From Bartonella fuyuanensis (GTDB lineage Bacteria > Pseudomonadota > Alphaproteobacteria > Rhizobiales > Rhizobiaceae), in assembly GCF_014197255.1 (NCBI RefSeq), contig NZ_JACIFE010000001.1, positions 343,410 to 407,409 on the forward strand: DNA of 64,000 nucleotides. The letters are read 5' to 3'. Under the pieces are notes generated by a model. That model saw only the letters and a list, made by a program, of their open reading frames with translations, was not told the origin of the DNA and did no database searches. This document shows, in pieces, positions 51,601 to 62,500 of this stretch. The position numbers were made by a program, and so were the translations under genes. The number at the start of each line of letters is the position of its first letter. The first letter of the stretch is position 1.

Positions 51601-54392
51601 AGATATCTGGAGATATTGCAAAATTCTTTGGTGGAGATGCAGCGTTTCAGGATGGCATTTTTGTAGGTCCAAAATATAATTTATCGACAGTTTCTGCGAA
51701 TGGTGAAGTAGAACGGAAGGTCTTTGACAATGTTGGCAAGGCTCTTGAAGGACTTGATATAAATGTCAAAAATATGAATAAGCATATACAATATGTAGAT
51801 AATAAATTTGATGATAAATTCGATAAATTTTCTCAAGATGCTTTACTTTGGAGCGAAAAAGAACAAGCATTTGTTGCACTGCATGGATCAAATGGAGAGA
51901 AGACAGAAAGTAAACTGAAATTCATTAATGATGGTAATATTGATGTTGATTCATTGGATGCAATAAATGGATCCCAACTTTATAAGATGGTTAAACAAAT
52001 TGCAAATTATTTTGGTGGGGGGGCTAGCTATGAGGATGAAAAGTGGAGAGATCCTACTTTCAAAGTTGTTCAAGTTAACGATAAGGGTGAGATGATTGAG
52101 AAAACGCATCATAATGTTGCTGAAGCTTTTGAAGATGTCGATAATTCTATCACAGATATCTATAATCAGATTAACAATGTGACAAAAAATAGCCTTGTTA
52201 AGCAAGAGGGAGAAGATGGTCGTATCACGATCGGTAAGGCAACAGATGGTACTGAAATCAGCATTATAAATAAAGATGGTGTGGAGCGTACACTTTCTGG
52301 TGTTGAAAAAGGAACACTTTCTGCCACATCAACGGAAGCAGTAAATGGTTCGCAGCTTTTTGCTACGAATGAGAAGGTTACAACTGTTACCAATGATCTC
52401 AAAAAAATTGCTCAAAATACATCGAAATATTTTGGGGGCAGTACAGATGTACTGAACGGTATAGAACCATCTTTCCTTATTCAGGAAGAAGAATATCGTA
52501 ATGTTACGGAAGCGTTTATAGGTGTAAATACTTCTATTACAAACATTGATAATAAGATTTCTGAAGTGGTAAAAAATAGTCTTGTTAAGCAAGATGCAAC
52601 TACAAGTGTTATTACTATTGGTCAGGATACAGCTGGTACTGAGATCAATATTGCGGGATACGGTAAAGTAGAACGTTCCATTTCTGGTGTGAAAGCGGCA
52701 GAGAAGGGTGATGAAGCTGTTAACAAAGACCAACTTGATAAAAGCATAGAAAAAATTTCTAAAGATATTGAGACAGCAAATGCTGCTGCAGTTCTTTATG
52801 ATAAAGATGAAGATGGTAAGGTGAATTACGGTAGTGTAACTTTAGGAGGTAATAGAAACAACGGGCCTGTTGTTCTTCATAACGTCAAAGATGGCAACAT
52901 TGCTCAAGATTCTTACGATGCAATTAATGGTAATCAGATTAATAAAATATCAGCAGATATTGCAAAGTTTTTTGGTGGTGGTGCAAAATTTATTAACGGT
53001 GCTTTTGAGGGGTTGAAATATACTTTATCCGCTATTGTAGATGGTGAGGTAGGAAAGGCTGATTTTTATGATGTTGGTTCAGCTTTAAAGGGTCTTGATT
53101 CGAATGTTCAAGATGTAAATAAGCGCTTAACGAATGTATCTAATGAGTTTAATCGAACAATTGAAGGTATTTCTAAAGATGCTTTACTGTGGGATGATAA
53201 AGAAGAAGCATTCGTTGCACGTCACGAAAAAGATGGCAAAAAAACAAACAGCAAATTAAAGTATCTTTTAGATGGTGAGATTGCACAAGGTTCAACAGAT
53301 GCTATTACGGGTAACCAACTTTATCTCATGAGTAATCAGCTTGCGAATTATTTCGGTGGTGGTGCTAAATATGAGAATGGTAAATGGACAGGTCCTACTT
53401 TTAAGATTGTTCAAGTCAATGCTGATGGTACGACTGTTGAGAAAAACCATAATAATGTTTCTGATGCTTTTGGTGGTATCAATAACAATATGTCAAATAT
53501 TAATAACCGTATTGATGATGTAATCAAAAAGGTCGATTCGGATGCTTTAAAGTGGAATAATGATAAAAAAGCTTATGATGCTGGTCGCGATGGTATGCCG
53601 AATAAAATTATCAATGTAGCTGATGGTGAAATTGCTGAAGGTTCGAAAGATGCGGTTAATGGTGGACAACTTTGGAAAACCAATGAACGTATCACAGTAG
53701 TCGAAAAAGATGTTGAGCATCTTAATAACAGGGTTGATAACATTTCCAATACCATTGCTGATATTGGGGATATAGTTACCAATGTTAATGTTAAAGTTGA
53801 TAATATTGATAATAAGGTTAACGATATTGCTGAGGATGCTGTTCGCTATGACAGAGATGAAAATGGTAAAAAAACCAATAAAATCACTTTGAAAGGTGGA
53901 GATCCGAGTGAACCCGTGTTGATTGATAATGTTGCTGATGGTCGCATTGAAAAGGATTCGAAAGAAGCTGTAAATGGTGGTCAACTCCATGACTATACTC
54001 AAGCACAGATGAAGGTTGTTCTTGATGAATCCAAGCATTATACGGATCAACGGGTTAATAATATTGTGATTGATGCAATTGACGATGCTGTTGAACGGTC
54101 TAATCAATATACCGATATAAAATTTAATGCTTTAAACTACAGCATTGAGAGTGTGAAAAAAGAGGCAAGACAAGCAGCGGCTATAGGGCTAGCAGTGTCT
54201 AACTTGCGCTACAATGATATTCCTGGAAAATTAAGCATTGGATTTGGTACTGGCTTATGGCGTAGCCAATCTGCATTTGCCTTTGGTGCTGGTTATACAT
54301 CAGAGAAGGGAAATATTCGGTCTAATGTATCTGTTACCACTTCTGGCAGTCATTGGGGTGTAGGTGCAGGATTCAATATGACCCTGAACTAA
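48636..54392 (+). CDS. trimeric autotransporter adhesin, BadA/Vomp/Brp type
   Basis: The protein has 1918 residues. The start is ATG 48636 with GGAGGAGG upstream (a TTG at 48621 overlaps that site and is unlikely). A signal peptide ends near residue 32 (SVSPVFA). A short N-terminal region (GSHGSIVLSGDDDYCG) leads to a YadA-like head of about 14-residue repeats (residues about 150-310, for example SSATGNYSTAFGAGATA). A neck (DTDAVNVAQL, about 370) and a long repetitive stalk follow. The membrane anchor is at about residues 1843-1918 (ARQAAAIGLAVSNLRY to FNMTLN). Members form outer-membrane trimers that bind host cells and matrix. The frame is intact. Confidence 0.93.
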   Translation: MKKKYSTPNLIKAVSLSAVMGTLLSSVSPVFAANLAIVGGVSQSTPGSGVVYPYGSHGSIVLSGDDDYCGVDHVLGRGGEKQENDNRNVSRISVEEQYNRFINGYTESNGRDPYGTTLEKATWITDGVLSVNATYMGPTGSGGLLNVMPEAYGVYSFATGCGSSATGNYSTAFGAGATAKAGGAQAFGVSSLASGKATVAIGIGSEASGESAIAFGGLATASGKSSVALGVEAKAEQEYAIAIGARAEAKASGAIAIGGAKSDRTSETDPQRRAIAEAENAIAIGSSTLAKLYDTVAIGANAQALVSDGVAVGGGSVSDRAKGVNGYDPFLNGASTDTRIAWKSTAGAFSVGEVGGSNNGTLTRQITGVAAGSEDTDAVNVAQLKAMKDLVSGVWQLSVEGTDPTDVNPGNTIDLSVKDDHKGGKDNLIITKKTVGDKHKIEFSLNNILKLTSVSAGGSIMSDDGFFVQGGGPYLTQDGISAGGKTIGNVADAIENDEAVNYKQLKEVKALAEQGWKLSVDGNNATDVGAGSTVDLVAALSENGSKNIKIEKNNNNKVTFSLNDILKLTSVTTGNSIMSDEGFKFIDGNGPSITLNGLDAGDKKIINVADATENSEAVNYKQLKEVKTLAEQGWKLSVDGNNATDVGAGSTVDLVAALSENGSKNIKIEKNNNNKVTFSLNDILKLTSVTTGNSIMSDEGFKFIDGGPSITAHGINAGNKKIIGVAKGEDDTDAVNFSQLKEIKDQIDSNSLVKWDEEDKTIYIGAEKDGIELDITNKDGQFRVITGVAEGEYDDDAVNYKQLKEVKALAEQGWKLSVDGNNATDVGAGSTVDFIAGEDNTGNKNIQIAKSNDNKVTFSLNDNLKLTSVMTGRSIMSDDGFGFEGNKGPRIAFDGIFAANTKITGLQKGTNEEDAVNVSQLNEMRDQIADNSLVKWHEEQQRITIGEQKSGTKIDVANSNGENRIISGVADGSLRQDSTEVVNGSQINKISGDIAKFFGGDAAFQDGIFVGPKYNLSTVSANGEVERKVFDNVGKALEGLDINVKNMNKHIQYVDNKFDDKFDKFSQDALLWSEKEQAFVALHGSNGEKTESKLKFINDGNIDVDSLDAINGSQLYKMVKQIANYFGGGASYEDEKWRDPTFKVVQVNDKGEMIEKTHHNVAEAFEDVDNSITDIYNQINNVTKNSLVKQEGEDGRITIGKATDGTEISIINKDGVERTLSGVEKGTLSATSTEAVNGSQLFATNEKVTTVTNDLKKIAQNTSKYFGGSTDVLNGIEPSFLIQEEEYRNVTEAFIGVNTSITNIDNKISEVVKNSLVKQDATTSVITIGQDTAGTEINIAGYGKVERSISGVKAAEKGDEAVNKDQLDKSIEKISKDIETANAAAVLYDKDEDGKVNYGSVTLGGNRNNGPVVLHNVKDGNIAQDSYDAINGNQINKISADIAKFFGGGAKFINGAFEGLKYTLSAIVDGEVGKADFYDVGSALKGLDSNVQDVNKRLTNVSNEFNRTIEGISKDALLWDDKEEAFVARHEKDGKKTNSKLKYLLDGEIAQGSTDAITGNQLYLMSNQLANYFGGGAKYENGKWTGPTFKIVQVNADGTTVEKNHNNVSDAFGGINNNMSNINNRIDDVIKKVDSDALKWNNDKKAYDAGRDGMPNKIINVADGEIAEGSKDAVNGGQLWKTNERITVVEKDVEHLNNRVDNISNTIADIGDIVTNVNVKVDNIDNKVNDIAEDAVRYDRDENGKKTNKITLKGGDPSEPVLIDNVADGRIEKDSKEAVNGGQLHDYTQAQMKVVLDESKHYTDQRVNNIVIDAIDDAVERSNQYTDIKFNALNYSIESVKKEARQAAAIGLAVSNLRYNDIPGKLSIGFGTGLWRSQSAFAFGAGYTSEKGNIRSNVSVTTSGSHWGVGAGFNMTLN
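50127..50752 (+). repeat. near-perfect 354-base tandem repeat in the adhesin stalk
   Basis: Bases 50127-50398 recur at 50481-50752 with one difference seen (GTGAAAGCAC versus GTGAAAACAC). The offset is 354 bases (118 codons). A third, diverged copy of the first part starts near 51023 (AATTATAAACAATTGAAAGA). The unit encodes a neck followed by a stalk module (WKLSVDGNNATDVGAGSTVD to NSIMSDEGFKF). Confidence 0.9.
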
Positions 54393-54420
54393 TAATCAAC
54401 AAAACACACAAAAAACTCTT

Positions 54421-54458
54421 TTCACCTTTGTCTCATGAGCCAAGGGTGAATTGTTTTT
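54421..54458 (+). terminator. terminator after the first adhesin gene
   Basis: The arms TTCACCTTTG and CAAGGGTGAA pair with one mismatch around a ten-base loop. They are followed by TTGTTTTT. The hairpin starts 28 bases past the stop codon. Confidence 0.75.
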
Positions 54459-55448
54459 AACGTTTTTAAAAAAGATGCATACATAAATTGATAAATACAG
54501 GTCTAGAAAATAGAAAAAATTTGTATTCTCCAAAAGAGCAAACTTTAAAAACTGCAATTTTTCCATAAATTACACGCTCATTATTTTCTACTTTTAAATT
54601 TTATAATTAAAAATTTTTGCAGCACTTTACAGGTAGAAATTAGGATTTCCTTTCTTTTCTACAAAACTTTTAAAATTACGACCAATTTTTTGAGGGGGGA
54701 AATATATCTTAGAGATATTTTAGTTTTATTAGGAGCCGTTATAAGAATCATATGCTCAATGAGCTAACAACAATTTAAACGTTCATTCTTGTTACTGGTT
54801 GTCTTTTATATACAGTATTTTTTATAAATGCAGCTATTCCTATAGTTTTGTTGAATATTGTCTTTCAAGTGTTGGTAGGGCTGTAGAATGAGAAGAGTAT
54901 AAATACTTTTACGAGTAAAAAAGTCAAACAGCATTCAATAGCGGCATATAGTATATTCCCATCTATATTTTTGGTATTGAAAACAACAACCCACACTTTA
55001 ATTTTAAAACAGTTCAAGAGAAAAAGGATTACGCGTAAGAAAGGATAAAAAACTTTTTCTCAAATACGTTCAAAGAAATCATCGGTCCATCCATATTAAC
55101 TTAAATAACTCTCTTTAGCGCTTTTCCAAAGTAGAGGAAAAATTTCGCTTCTATTACTTTAGCATTTGCTCATTTCAAATGAAAAGAAGAGATCCAAAAT
55201 TAAAGAAGATAATCTTATCCTTGCAAAGGATAACTAAAAAGTCTGAAAGATTAAACAAGTATTAACTAATCTATAAAAAATAGAACTTATTCTCTCAGAG
55301 AATACAAAAAGCGAGCACATCCACTTTAACATCCAGATACGTAATTTTTTTCTTTTCAATCATATAAATTTCGATGTTACAAAAAACAAAACCAAGTTAG
55401 CGTTTAAATATGTTTTTTTGTTTAATTTTTTTCATTGAGGAATTTGTT
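54459..55448. other. intergenic between adhesin genes
   Basis: There are 990 AT-rich bases and no gene recognised. The last 30 bases (TTTTTTCATTGAGGAATTTGTT) match the region just before the second intact adhesin (about 59560-59588), so this is an old adhesin promoter and ribosome site. Confidence 0.5.
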
Positions 55449-58400
55449 GTGAACAAATTATCTACAAAATTAGCGGGAAGTGATTCAAAGTTTTGTTATT
55501 GATTTTAATTATCGCACTTTTTTTGAGAGTTTCTTTTTTTTCAAAAATCTCTCTCCCAAAAAAGGGGTTTTTATAGATATAAAGGCTATTTTTGTGGTGT
55601 GTTCCAAAGTGTTATTTCTGTTATATGAGGAAGTTACCGATTATTTGGAGCCGCGTGATGTATCAAAAGACAATGATATAACAGTACCGAATACGGCGTT
55701 GGCAGTAAATGCTAATATTTTTGAATGATAATGCAAATTTTTAATCAAAACCCTTTTGGATGTGAGTGATGATAGTATTGTTATAAATACTCCTACGTCA
55801 GAGAATAATAATTGTTGGAAAAGAATGGTAGGTACAGAGGAAGAAAAGAAACAATTATTATCAGTCCACAATTGTCTTTTCGTAATAGCATGTCTTTTTA
55901 ACAGTTTGCACAGCATGATGAGAATACCGCGACTATTGGTGTATTTAATGCCTCGCAAGATGATTTATCTGCAGTAACAAGCCGTGATGCTGGATTAACG
56001 TGCAGACACAAACGTTACTTTAGGTACTGGAGCGCAAGTGCAAGAAACGAGGGTTGTTGTAAGTTATATGGCACACGCTATAGGAAAAGCAGTATCGCAT
56101 TGGGTAGTGAATATAATAAGAAAAGCGAACATGGTGAAAACGATTATACAACTCTGGGGTGACTATTCAACCGCTTTGGATGTTGTTTCTATAGCTTTTG
56201 AGTATGGCTAACTATCGTTGGTTATCGTATCTATGTAACGAGTAAACATGCTATTATTATGGAATTTTATTCGAAGGTAAATGCAGAAGGAAGTATTGTT
56301 TTAGGGGCAGTTGCAATAAAGCAAAAAGGGTTCTGTTGCTTTGAACCTGAAGCAGTTGCAAGTTGTAACTTAAGTAGTGCGTTTAGTGCTCATGCACAAG
56401 CAACAGCTATGGGAGGAAGCTGTTGCTTTAAGAGATAATTCTCTGATGGATAATATTCTCAAGTTTTTGGTTTTGATTCTCTCCTTAAGAAGGCTAAAAT
56501 TGATACGAGCTCCGCATGGAAAAATGGACGAGGTGCGTTGAGTGTTAGTACTTCAGATAAGACAGATTACAAAAATAGCAGCAGGTATAGAAGATACCGG
56601 TGTGGTCAATATTGCATAGCTAAAGTCGTTACAAACTTATGTAGATAAAGGTTAGAAACTGTCTATTGGTGATGCAAATGGTAAAGTTGTTGTTGGTAAA
56701 TTTTTCTATTGAAAGTAAAAATCTCAAAATTACCAAAAGCGACAATAAAGGTAAAATTTGATCTAGGAAAGAATTGATGCTAAATAGTGTAAAATCGGGC
56801 ACGAATATCTGAGGTGCAAAAAGTTTAATCATTCAAAATGGTCTACAAATTACTATTTCTGGTATTAATGCAGGTAGTAAAAAGATAATAGGCGCATAAG
56901 CTGGTTTAGATAAGACCGACGCTGTGAATTTTGCCCAGTTAAAATGCTGTATCTATGTATAAAAATAATCTTTCTAAATGGTCTAACAAAAAAGTGGGAG
57001 TAGGTGTGTATGATAGCTTAACCATAGGAGGAAGTGTTGTTGAGAGAAGCGGATTTGAAGGAAATGCATGGTTATAGCGCTGCCTTTTTCTTAGGTCTGA
57101 AAGACAAAATTCAATTTTGCAATATCCATCGGCACGATCTCTTTAGTTGACAAAGATTCTGAAGAAGCGATTGCTGTTGGTCATTTTGCGATAGTGAAGA
57201 TTAATGCTAAGGGGGCTATCGCTTTATTGCAGATATTGACGTTGTGAGTTTTTCATAATTACAGAGGATTGAAAAAGAAGTCGGCAACAAGTAATAGCCA
57301 GTAGCTTTGTGGAACAGAATGCTAAAACAAAATTTATCATGATTGGTGGAGAGAAAGATGGTAGTGAAATCAGTATTACAAACAATGCGAGCGTTATGCG
57401 TAGCCTTTCTGATGTAAAGAGGAGGGCTTTTTACAACAGAGAATTCACAGAAGTGATCAATGATTTCAAACTTTACAATATATTGATTTGTAATGATAAA
57501 TTAGTGTTATTCATATTGAATGAGAGTTCCGAATAACGTAAGATTCTTTCATTTCAAAGCTGTTTATGTTGAATCAATCAAAACCACGCCCTTGCACGTT
57601 ACAAGCGGGATTAGTCTGTGGATCAAATTTGTGTAAGAAAGGAATAAAAATGGCTCTTAGGAATCGTTTTAATACAAGGGTTGTTGCAACATTGGAGGCA
57701 GACAAATATAATGATGGCGTCGGCTTGTTACTCAAACCGTAAAGATGGTGGTGCTCAATGGATTTTACGGTATACCCTTTATTCGGTAATCACTGTACTT
57801 TCTAGGTATTTTAGTGAAGATGCGAGGTACAAAATTGGACAATGGTTTGCACCAAACTTTAAGATTGGACAATTTACCGCTGATGGCGTGGTAAATAAAA
57901 AGGAGAACTATACCAATGTTGTATCTGTATTTGAAGATGTTAATAAAAGTATGATAAAGATCGATGATCGTATTCATGATTTTGGACAGAATATTTTCTC
58001 GAGTAGTTTAAGTTGGAGTAAACTAGAAAAAGCTTTTAACATGTGCCATAAAGGTCAAAACGGTAAGATTAAGCGTGTCGCTGATGGTAAAATATCAGAA
58101 GGTTCGAAAAAAACCGTTAATGGTAGTCAACTTTGGCAAACGAATAAGAAAGTTGAAGAATCCAACATGCTTGATAAAACAAGTAAAAGATATTGCTAGT
58201 GTAGCAGATATTGTTTTAAGTATGCTAGAAGGAATGATGGCAAAAATAGAGAATAAAGCAACATTAGTTGGTGTGAATTAAGAGTGATCTAGTATTAATA
58301 GCCAATATAGCGGATGGATGTATGGCTAAAAGGAGACTGTTACAAGTGCCAAGTTACATGACTGTACAGATAAGCAAACGAAAACTATTCTTTGCTTATA

Positions 58401-58755
58401 CTAAGAGAGCACTTTAACGATGTTATAATAATACATAATACGGTTAATAATGTTGTTAATGAGACAAAATCTTACACAGATATAAAATCTGGAGCGTTTA
58501 AGGTATGAAATTAAGGAAATTTGCAAAGAATATAAACGGGCAGTGGCAATAGGTTTAGCGGTATCGGATTTGGATTATAAAGATACGTCTGGTTCTTTAA
58601 GTTTAACGATTGAAACGGGGATGTAGCACAATCAATCAGCCGTTGCTGTGGAAGTAGGTTATATTTCTAAAATGGCAGGATTCGTTCTAATATATTCGCT
58701 ACAAGTTTAACAGCATTAGAGCGTAGGAGCCAGTTTAAGTGCAAAACTGAATTGA
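55449..58755 (+). pseudogene. decayed trimeric autotransporter adhesin
   Basis: It begins with GTGAACAAATTA, aligned to the ATGAAAAAATTA start of the next adhesin, but stops soon after. Head-like pieces follow in changing frames (ADTNVTLGTGAQVQETR, about 56000; EGSIVLGAVA, about 56290; AVASCNLSSAFSAHAQATA, about 56350). Neck and stalk pieces come next (INAGSKKIIGA, about 56870; KFIMIGGEKDGSEISITN, about 57330; KRVADGKISEGSKKTVNGSQ, about 58070). An eroded membrane anchor (RAVAIGLAVSDLDYKDTSGS, about 58540) ends SAKLN-stop. Stops and frameshifts are everywhere. An integrase fragment interrupts it near 57490-57790. Confidence 0.8.
57490..57790 (+). mobile_element. integrase 5' fragment inserted in the adhesin pseudogene
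   Basis: About 300 bases lie between the adhesin pieces KLYNI (about 57478) and RYFSEDARY (about 57802), which are about ten residues apart in intact relatives. They hold an integrase upstream region and start: AGGAATAAAAATGGCTCTTAG at about 57642, then ATLEADKYNDGVGLLLKP and, after a frameshift, KDGGAQWILRYTLY. TTGAATCAA (57569) and CACGTTACAAG (57595) have the same 26-base spacing as before the integrase pseudogene at 19590. Confidence 0.55.
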
Positions 58756-59588
58756 TAGAGATAAGTTAAAATTGCCGATGCATTCTGGACTTATATTTCC
58801 CTTTTCTGAAGAATTAAGCATGTTTTATTCCCCCAATAAGCTTTATATATTAACATAGTTGGTTATAAATTCTCGTGATTTTTCTAAAATTTTTTATTTA
58901 AACTGTTGAAAAAAGATCACATGTTTCTTTGAAAAATATTCAAATTGATAAAAATTGTTATTTTTTTGTTGCTATTTTATTATAGAGGGAATAGAGCTGC
59001 ATAAAGTGTATTATGTAAGACTCATTTTGGTCGAAATATAATCCTAAAGAGGGGGAAGAGGTAATGCATAAAAATCAGCAACATATCAAAAAGGCAAAAT
59101 CGCATTGTTACATTGCATTTAATAAAGCTACATATCACCTACGGAAAATAATTTCCCAAGAAAATTTAAGAATTTTTTAAACATTATGGTTTCTTATTCT
59201 AAAGACAAAAAAATAGCTCCTTTTAACGGAAAAAACATAAGAAAACCACAAGCAATATAACCATTGCGAGGAACTCCTATTAAGTAGCGAAACACCTGAT
59301 AAATAAAATACTTTTCAAAACCATTAAGAGACTTTTCTCTAAACTTAAACAATAAACCATAACCCGAATTTATTAGAATCTAAATGTGTCTTTTTTATGT
59401 TCATACAAACATATTTCCAAATCCCTCATTTAGATTTCATTACAGAAAGGACATATCAAAAGACTCAAAACGTCTTTAATTAGTAGAAAACCACTCCTAA
59501 TTCCACCCGAGTAAGCTACTAGAAGAGAAATATGTTTTTTTATGTTTTCAATGTGTTGTTCAGATTTTTTTTCATTGGAGAGTTTGTT
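58756..59588. other. intergenic upstream of the second adhesin gene
   Basis: No gene is recognised. The sequence is AT-rich. The final bases TTTTTTTTCATTGGAGAGTTTGTT form the ribosome site region (GGAGAG) of the following gene and resemble the 55420-55448 region. Confidence 0.5.
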
Positions 59589-62500
59589 ATGAAAAAATTA
59601 TATGCCATACAAAGAGCGAGTTATTTGAAAGTTTCTCGTTTTTCTTGTGTTAGAGTTTTTTCATTAGCCATGTCGGTTTTATTGTTATCAAATATTTCAT
59701 CTGTATTTGCTTCGAATCTTGCGATAACCGCAGCAGTTAATCTGAGTCAAAATCTTCCAGCCGTAAATTATAAGTTTGGCAGTCATGGCAGTGTTGTTTT
59801 GTCTGGTGATGATGATTATTGTGGTGCGGATCATGTCATTGGACGGGAAGCAAGCATTCCACGTAGGGCAGCTGCAATAACTGCAGAGGAAGAGTATCGG
59901 AGATTTTTGGAACAACCAACTTTTAATGGTTATTCTCCTTATAGTCAGAGTGATCGCCAACAAATCTGGGATAAAGAGGGGCGAACTACTGGGGACATTG
60001 GTTATATGGGAATTTACGCGACTAAGGGTGATCAGGATATAATGCCTGAGGCTTTTGGTGTATATTCTTTTGCCACCGGTTGTGGATCTGCTGCACAAGG
60101 GAGTTATTCAACAGCATTTGGTGCGAATGCAGTAGCCCGTACGGGAGGATCACAAGCCTTTGGTGTTGCGGCGCTTGCAGCTGGAAGGGTAAGCGTTGCT
60201 ATAGGTGTATCATCAGAAGCAACAGGAGATTCTGCGATTGCTTTAGGTGGCTTGTCGAAAGCAAATGGTATTCGTAGTGTTGCTATAGGCACGCGAGCTC
60301 GAGCTGTAGGTGCGGATTCTATTGCCATAGGAAGTAGTGCTGAGGATAATGTTAATATAACATTAGCTTCTGGGGATAAAGCTCTTGCTATAGGACCTAA
60401 TGCGCAAGCACTTGTTTCTGGTGGTGTTGCGATAGGAGCTGATTCTGTATCTAATATCTCTGCTGGTGTTAAGGGGTATAGCCCTCTTGGGGAGCAAAAG
60501 TTAGGAATTGACAATTTTGTATGGAAAAGTAAACAAGGTGCCTTTAGTGTTGGTAATATTGATGCAGGAATAACTAGGCAAATTGTGGGAGTCGCAGCTG
60601 GTTTGCAAGATACCGATGCAGTGAATGTTGCACAGTTAAAAGATTTAGAGGTATTTGTAAGAAGACATGCTTGGCGTGTGTCTTTTGACAAAGATGATCC
60701 TATAATTTTCTCTTATGATAGTGAAATGAACTTTTCTGCTGGAAGTAACAACTTTAATGTTACAAGAGGCGATCAAGAGAATGAGATTAAGTTTGATCTG
60801 GCGAGAAAAATTACACTGGACAGTATCATAGCGGGGAATAATGTTTTTGATTCTACGGGATTGAAAATTAAGGGTGGTCCCCAAATAACCAATTTTGGTA
60901 TTGATGTTCGCAGTAAAAAGATTACAAATATAGCAGATGGTACGGATGTGACAGATGCTGTGAATTTTGGACAATTGGATAAAGTCAAGGAAGAAGTCCA
61001 AGAACAAATAGCTGCCAATAGTTTCATAAAACAAGATTCCAAGACAAAATATATCACCATTGGTAAGGAAACGGTTGGTGATAAAATCGATATTACCAGT
61101 CAAAATGGTAGCTCTCGAACTATTTCTGGTATAAAAGCTGGTATTGTAGATACCGATGCCGTAAATTTTGCACAGTTGAAAGCAGTAGAGGAAGCAGCGG
61201 CAGCGGCTGTAAAAGGTTTAAAAATTAACACTACAAACGAATTTTTTCACGATCCTAGCGCTGTTGGAGAAGATTCAGTTGCTATTGGTAACGGTGCTAA
61301 CGCTAACTTTTCTGGGGGGATTGCCATTGGTGTCGATGCTACTATAGTGAGAGAAAATAATCCGAAAGGGGATCCTCTAAACGCGATAGCTATAGGTGTA
61401 GGTGCTAAAGTTATAGGGGTTTATTCAATTGCTATTGGTCACAATGCATTCGCTTCGGCTGGAGATTCGTTTGCTTTTGGTACTGGCTCAAAAGCCAAAG
61501 CTGATGGTGCATTTGCTATGGGTAGAGGTGCGGAAGCTAGCTCTATGTGGTCGTTTGCTCTTGGTGCTAGTGCAAAGGTTACTGAAAATGCCAGAAATTC
61601 GGTTGCTATTGGTTGGCTTGCAAAAGCTGACTCTATGTGGTCATTTGCTCTTGGTGCAAAAACAGAAGCGACAGTGATGAACGGCGTTGCCATAGGTGCA
61701 GGTTCTGTAGTTGATGTTGCTGCTGGGGTTGCAGGTTATGATCCTAGGACTAGAGGAGACGCAAAAAATTCAGATATCATGTGGAAAGCTACTCTTGGTG
61801 CACTCAGTGTTGGTGCTGTAAAGAAAGATAAAACCAGGCAAATTATAGGTGTTGCAGCTGGTACGAGTGACACTGATGCGGTAAATGTTGCGCAGCTAAA
61901 AGCTCTACAAGACTCTATCATCACAAGTTGGGATCTTTCTGTTAATGGTGCAAATGCGACGAGTGTTACTTCAACTAGCCCAATGGATTTGGCCGTTGGA
62001 AGTAGCAACCTGAACATTACAAAAGGCGAATATGACAATAAGGTCAAATTTGATTTAGCAAAAGATCTCATGTTAAATAGCATAAAACTAGGGAGGAAAA
62101 GCCTATCAGATGATGAGGAAGCTTTATCATATGCAGAAGCAGGTTTAGTAACTTTAGATGAAACGGGCTTAATCATTAAAGATGGTCCACAAGTAACCAT
62201 TGCTGGTATTAATGCTGGCAGTAAGAAAATAACAGGAGTAGCAGAAGGTACTGAGAAAACCGATGCGGTGAATTTTTTACAATTGAAGACAGTTGAAAAA
62301 GATATCAAAGAACAAGTAGCCGCTAATAGTTTCGTAAAACAAAATGCTGAGACACAACACATCACTATTGGTAAAGAAGTAGGTGGTGATAAAATGGATA
62401 TCGCTAACAATAAAAATGAGAAGCGTACTCTTACAGGAATAAAAGCTGGTACGCTCTCAGAAGCTTCAAATGAAGCCGTTATCGGTTCACAGCTATTTAC

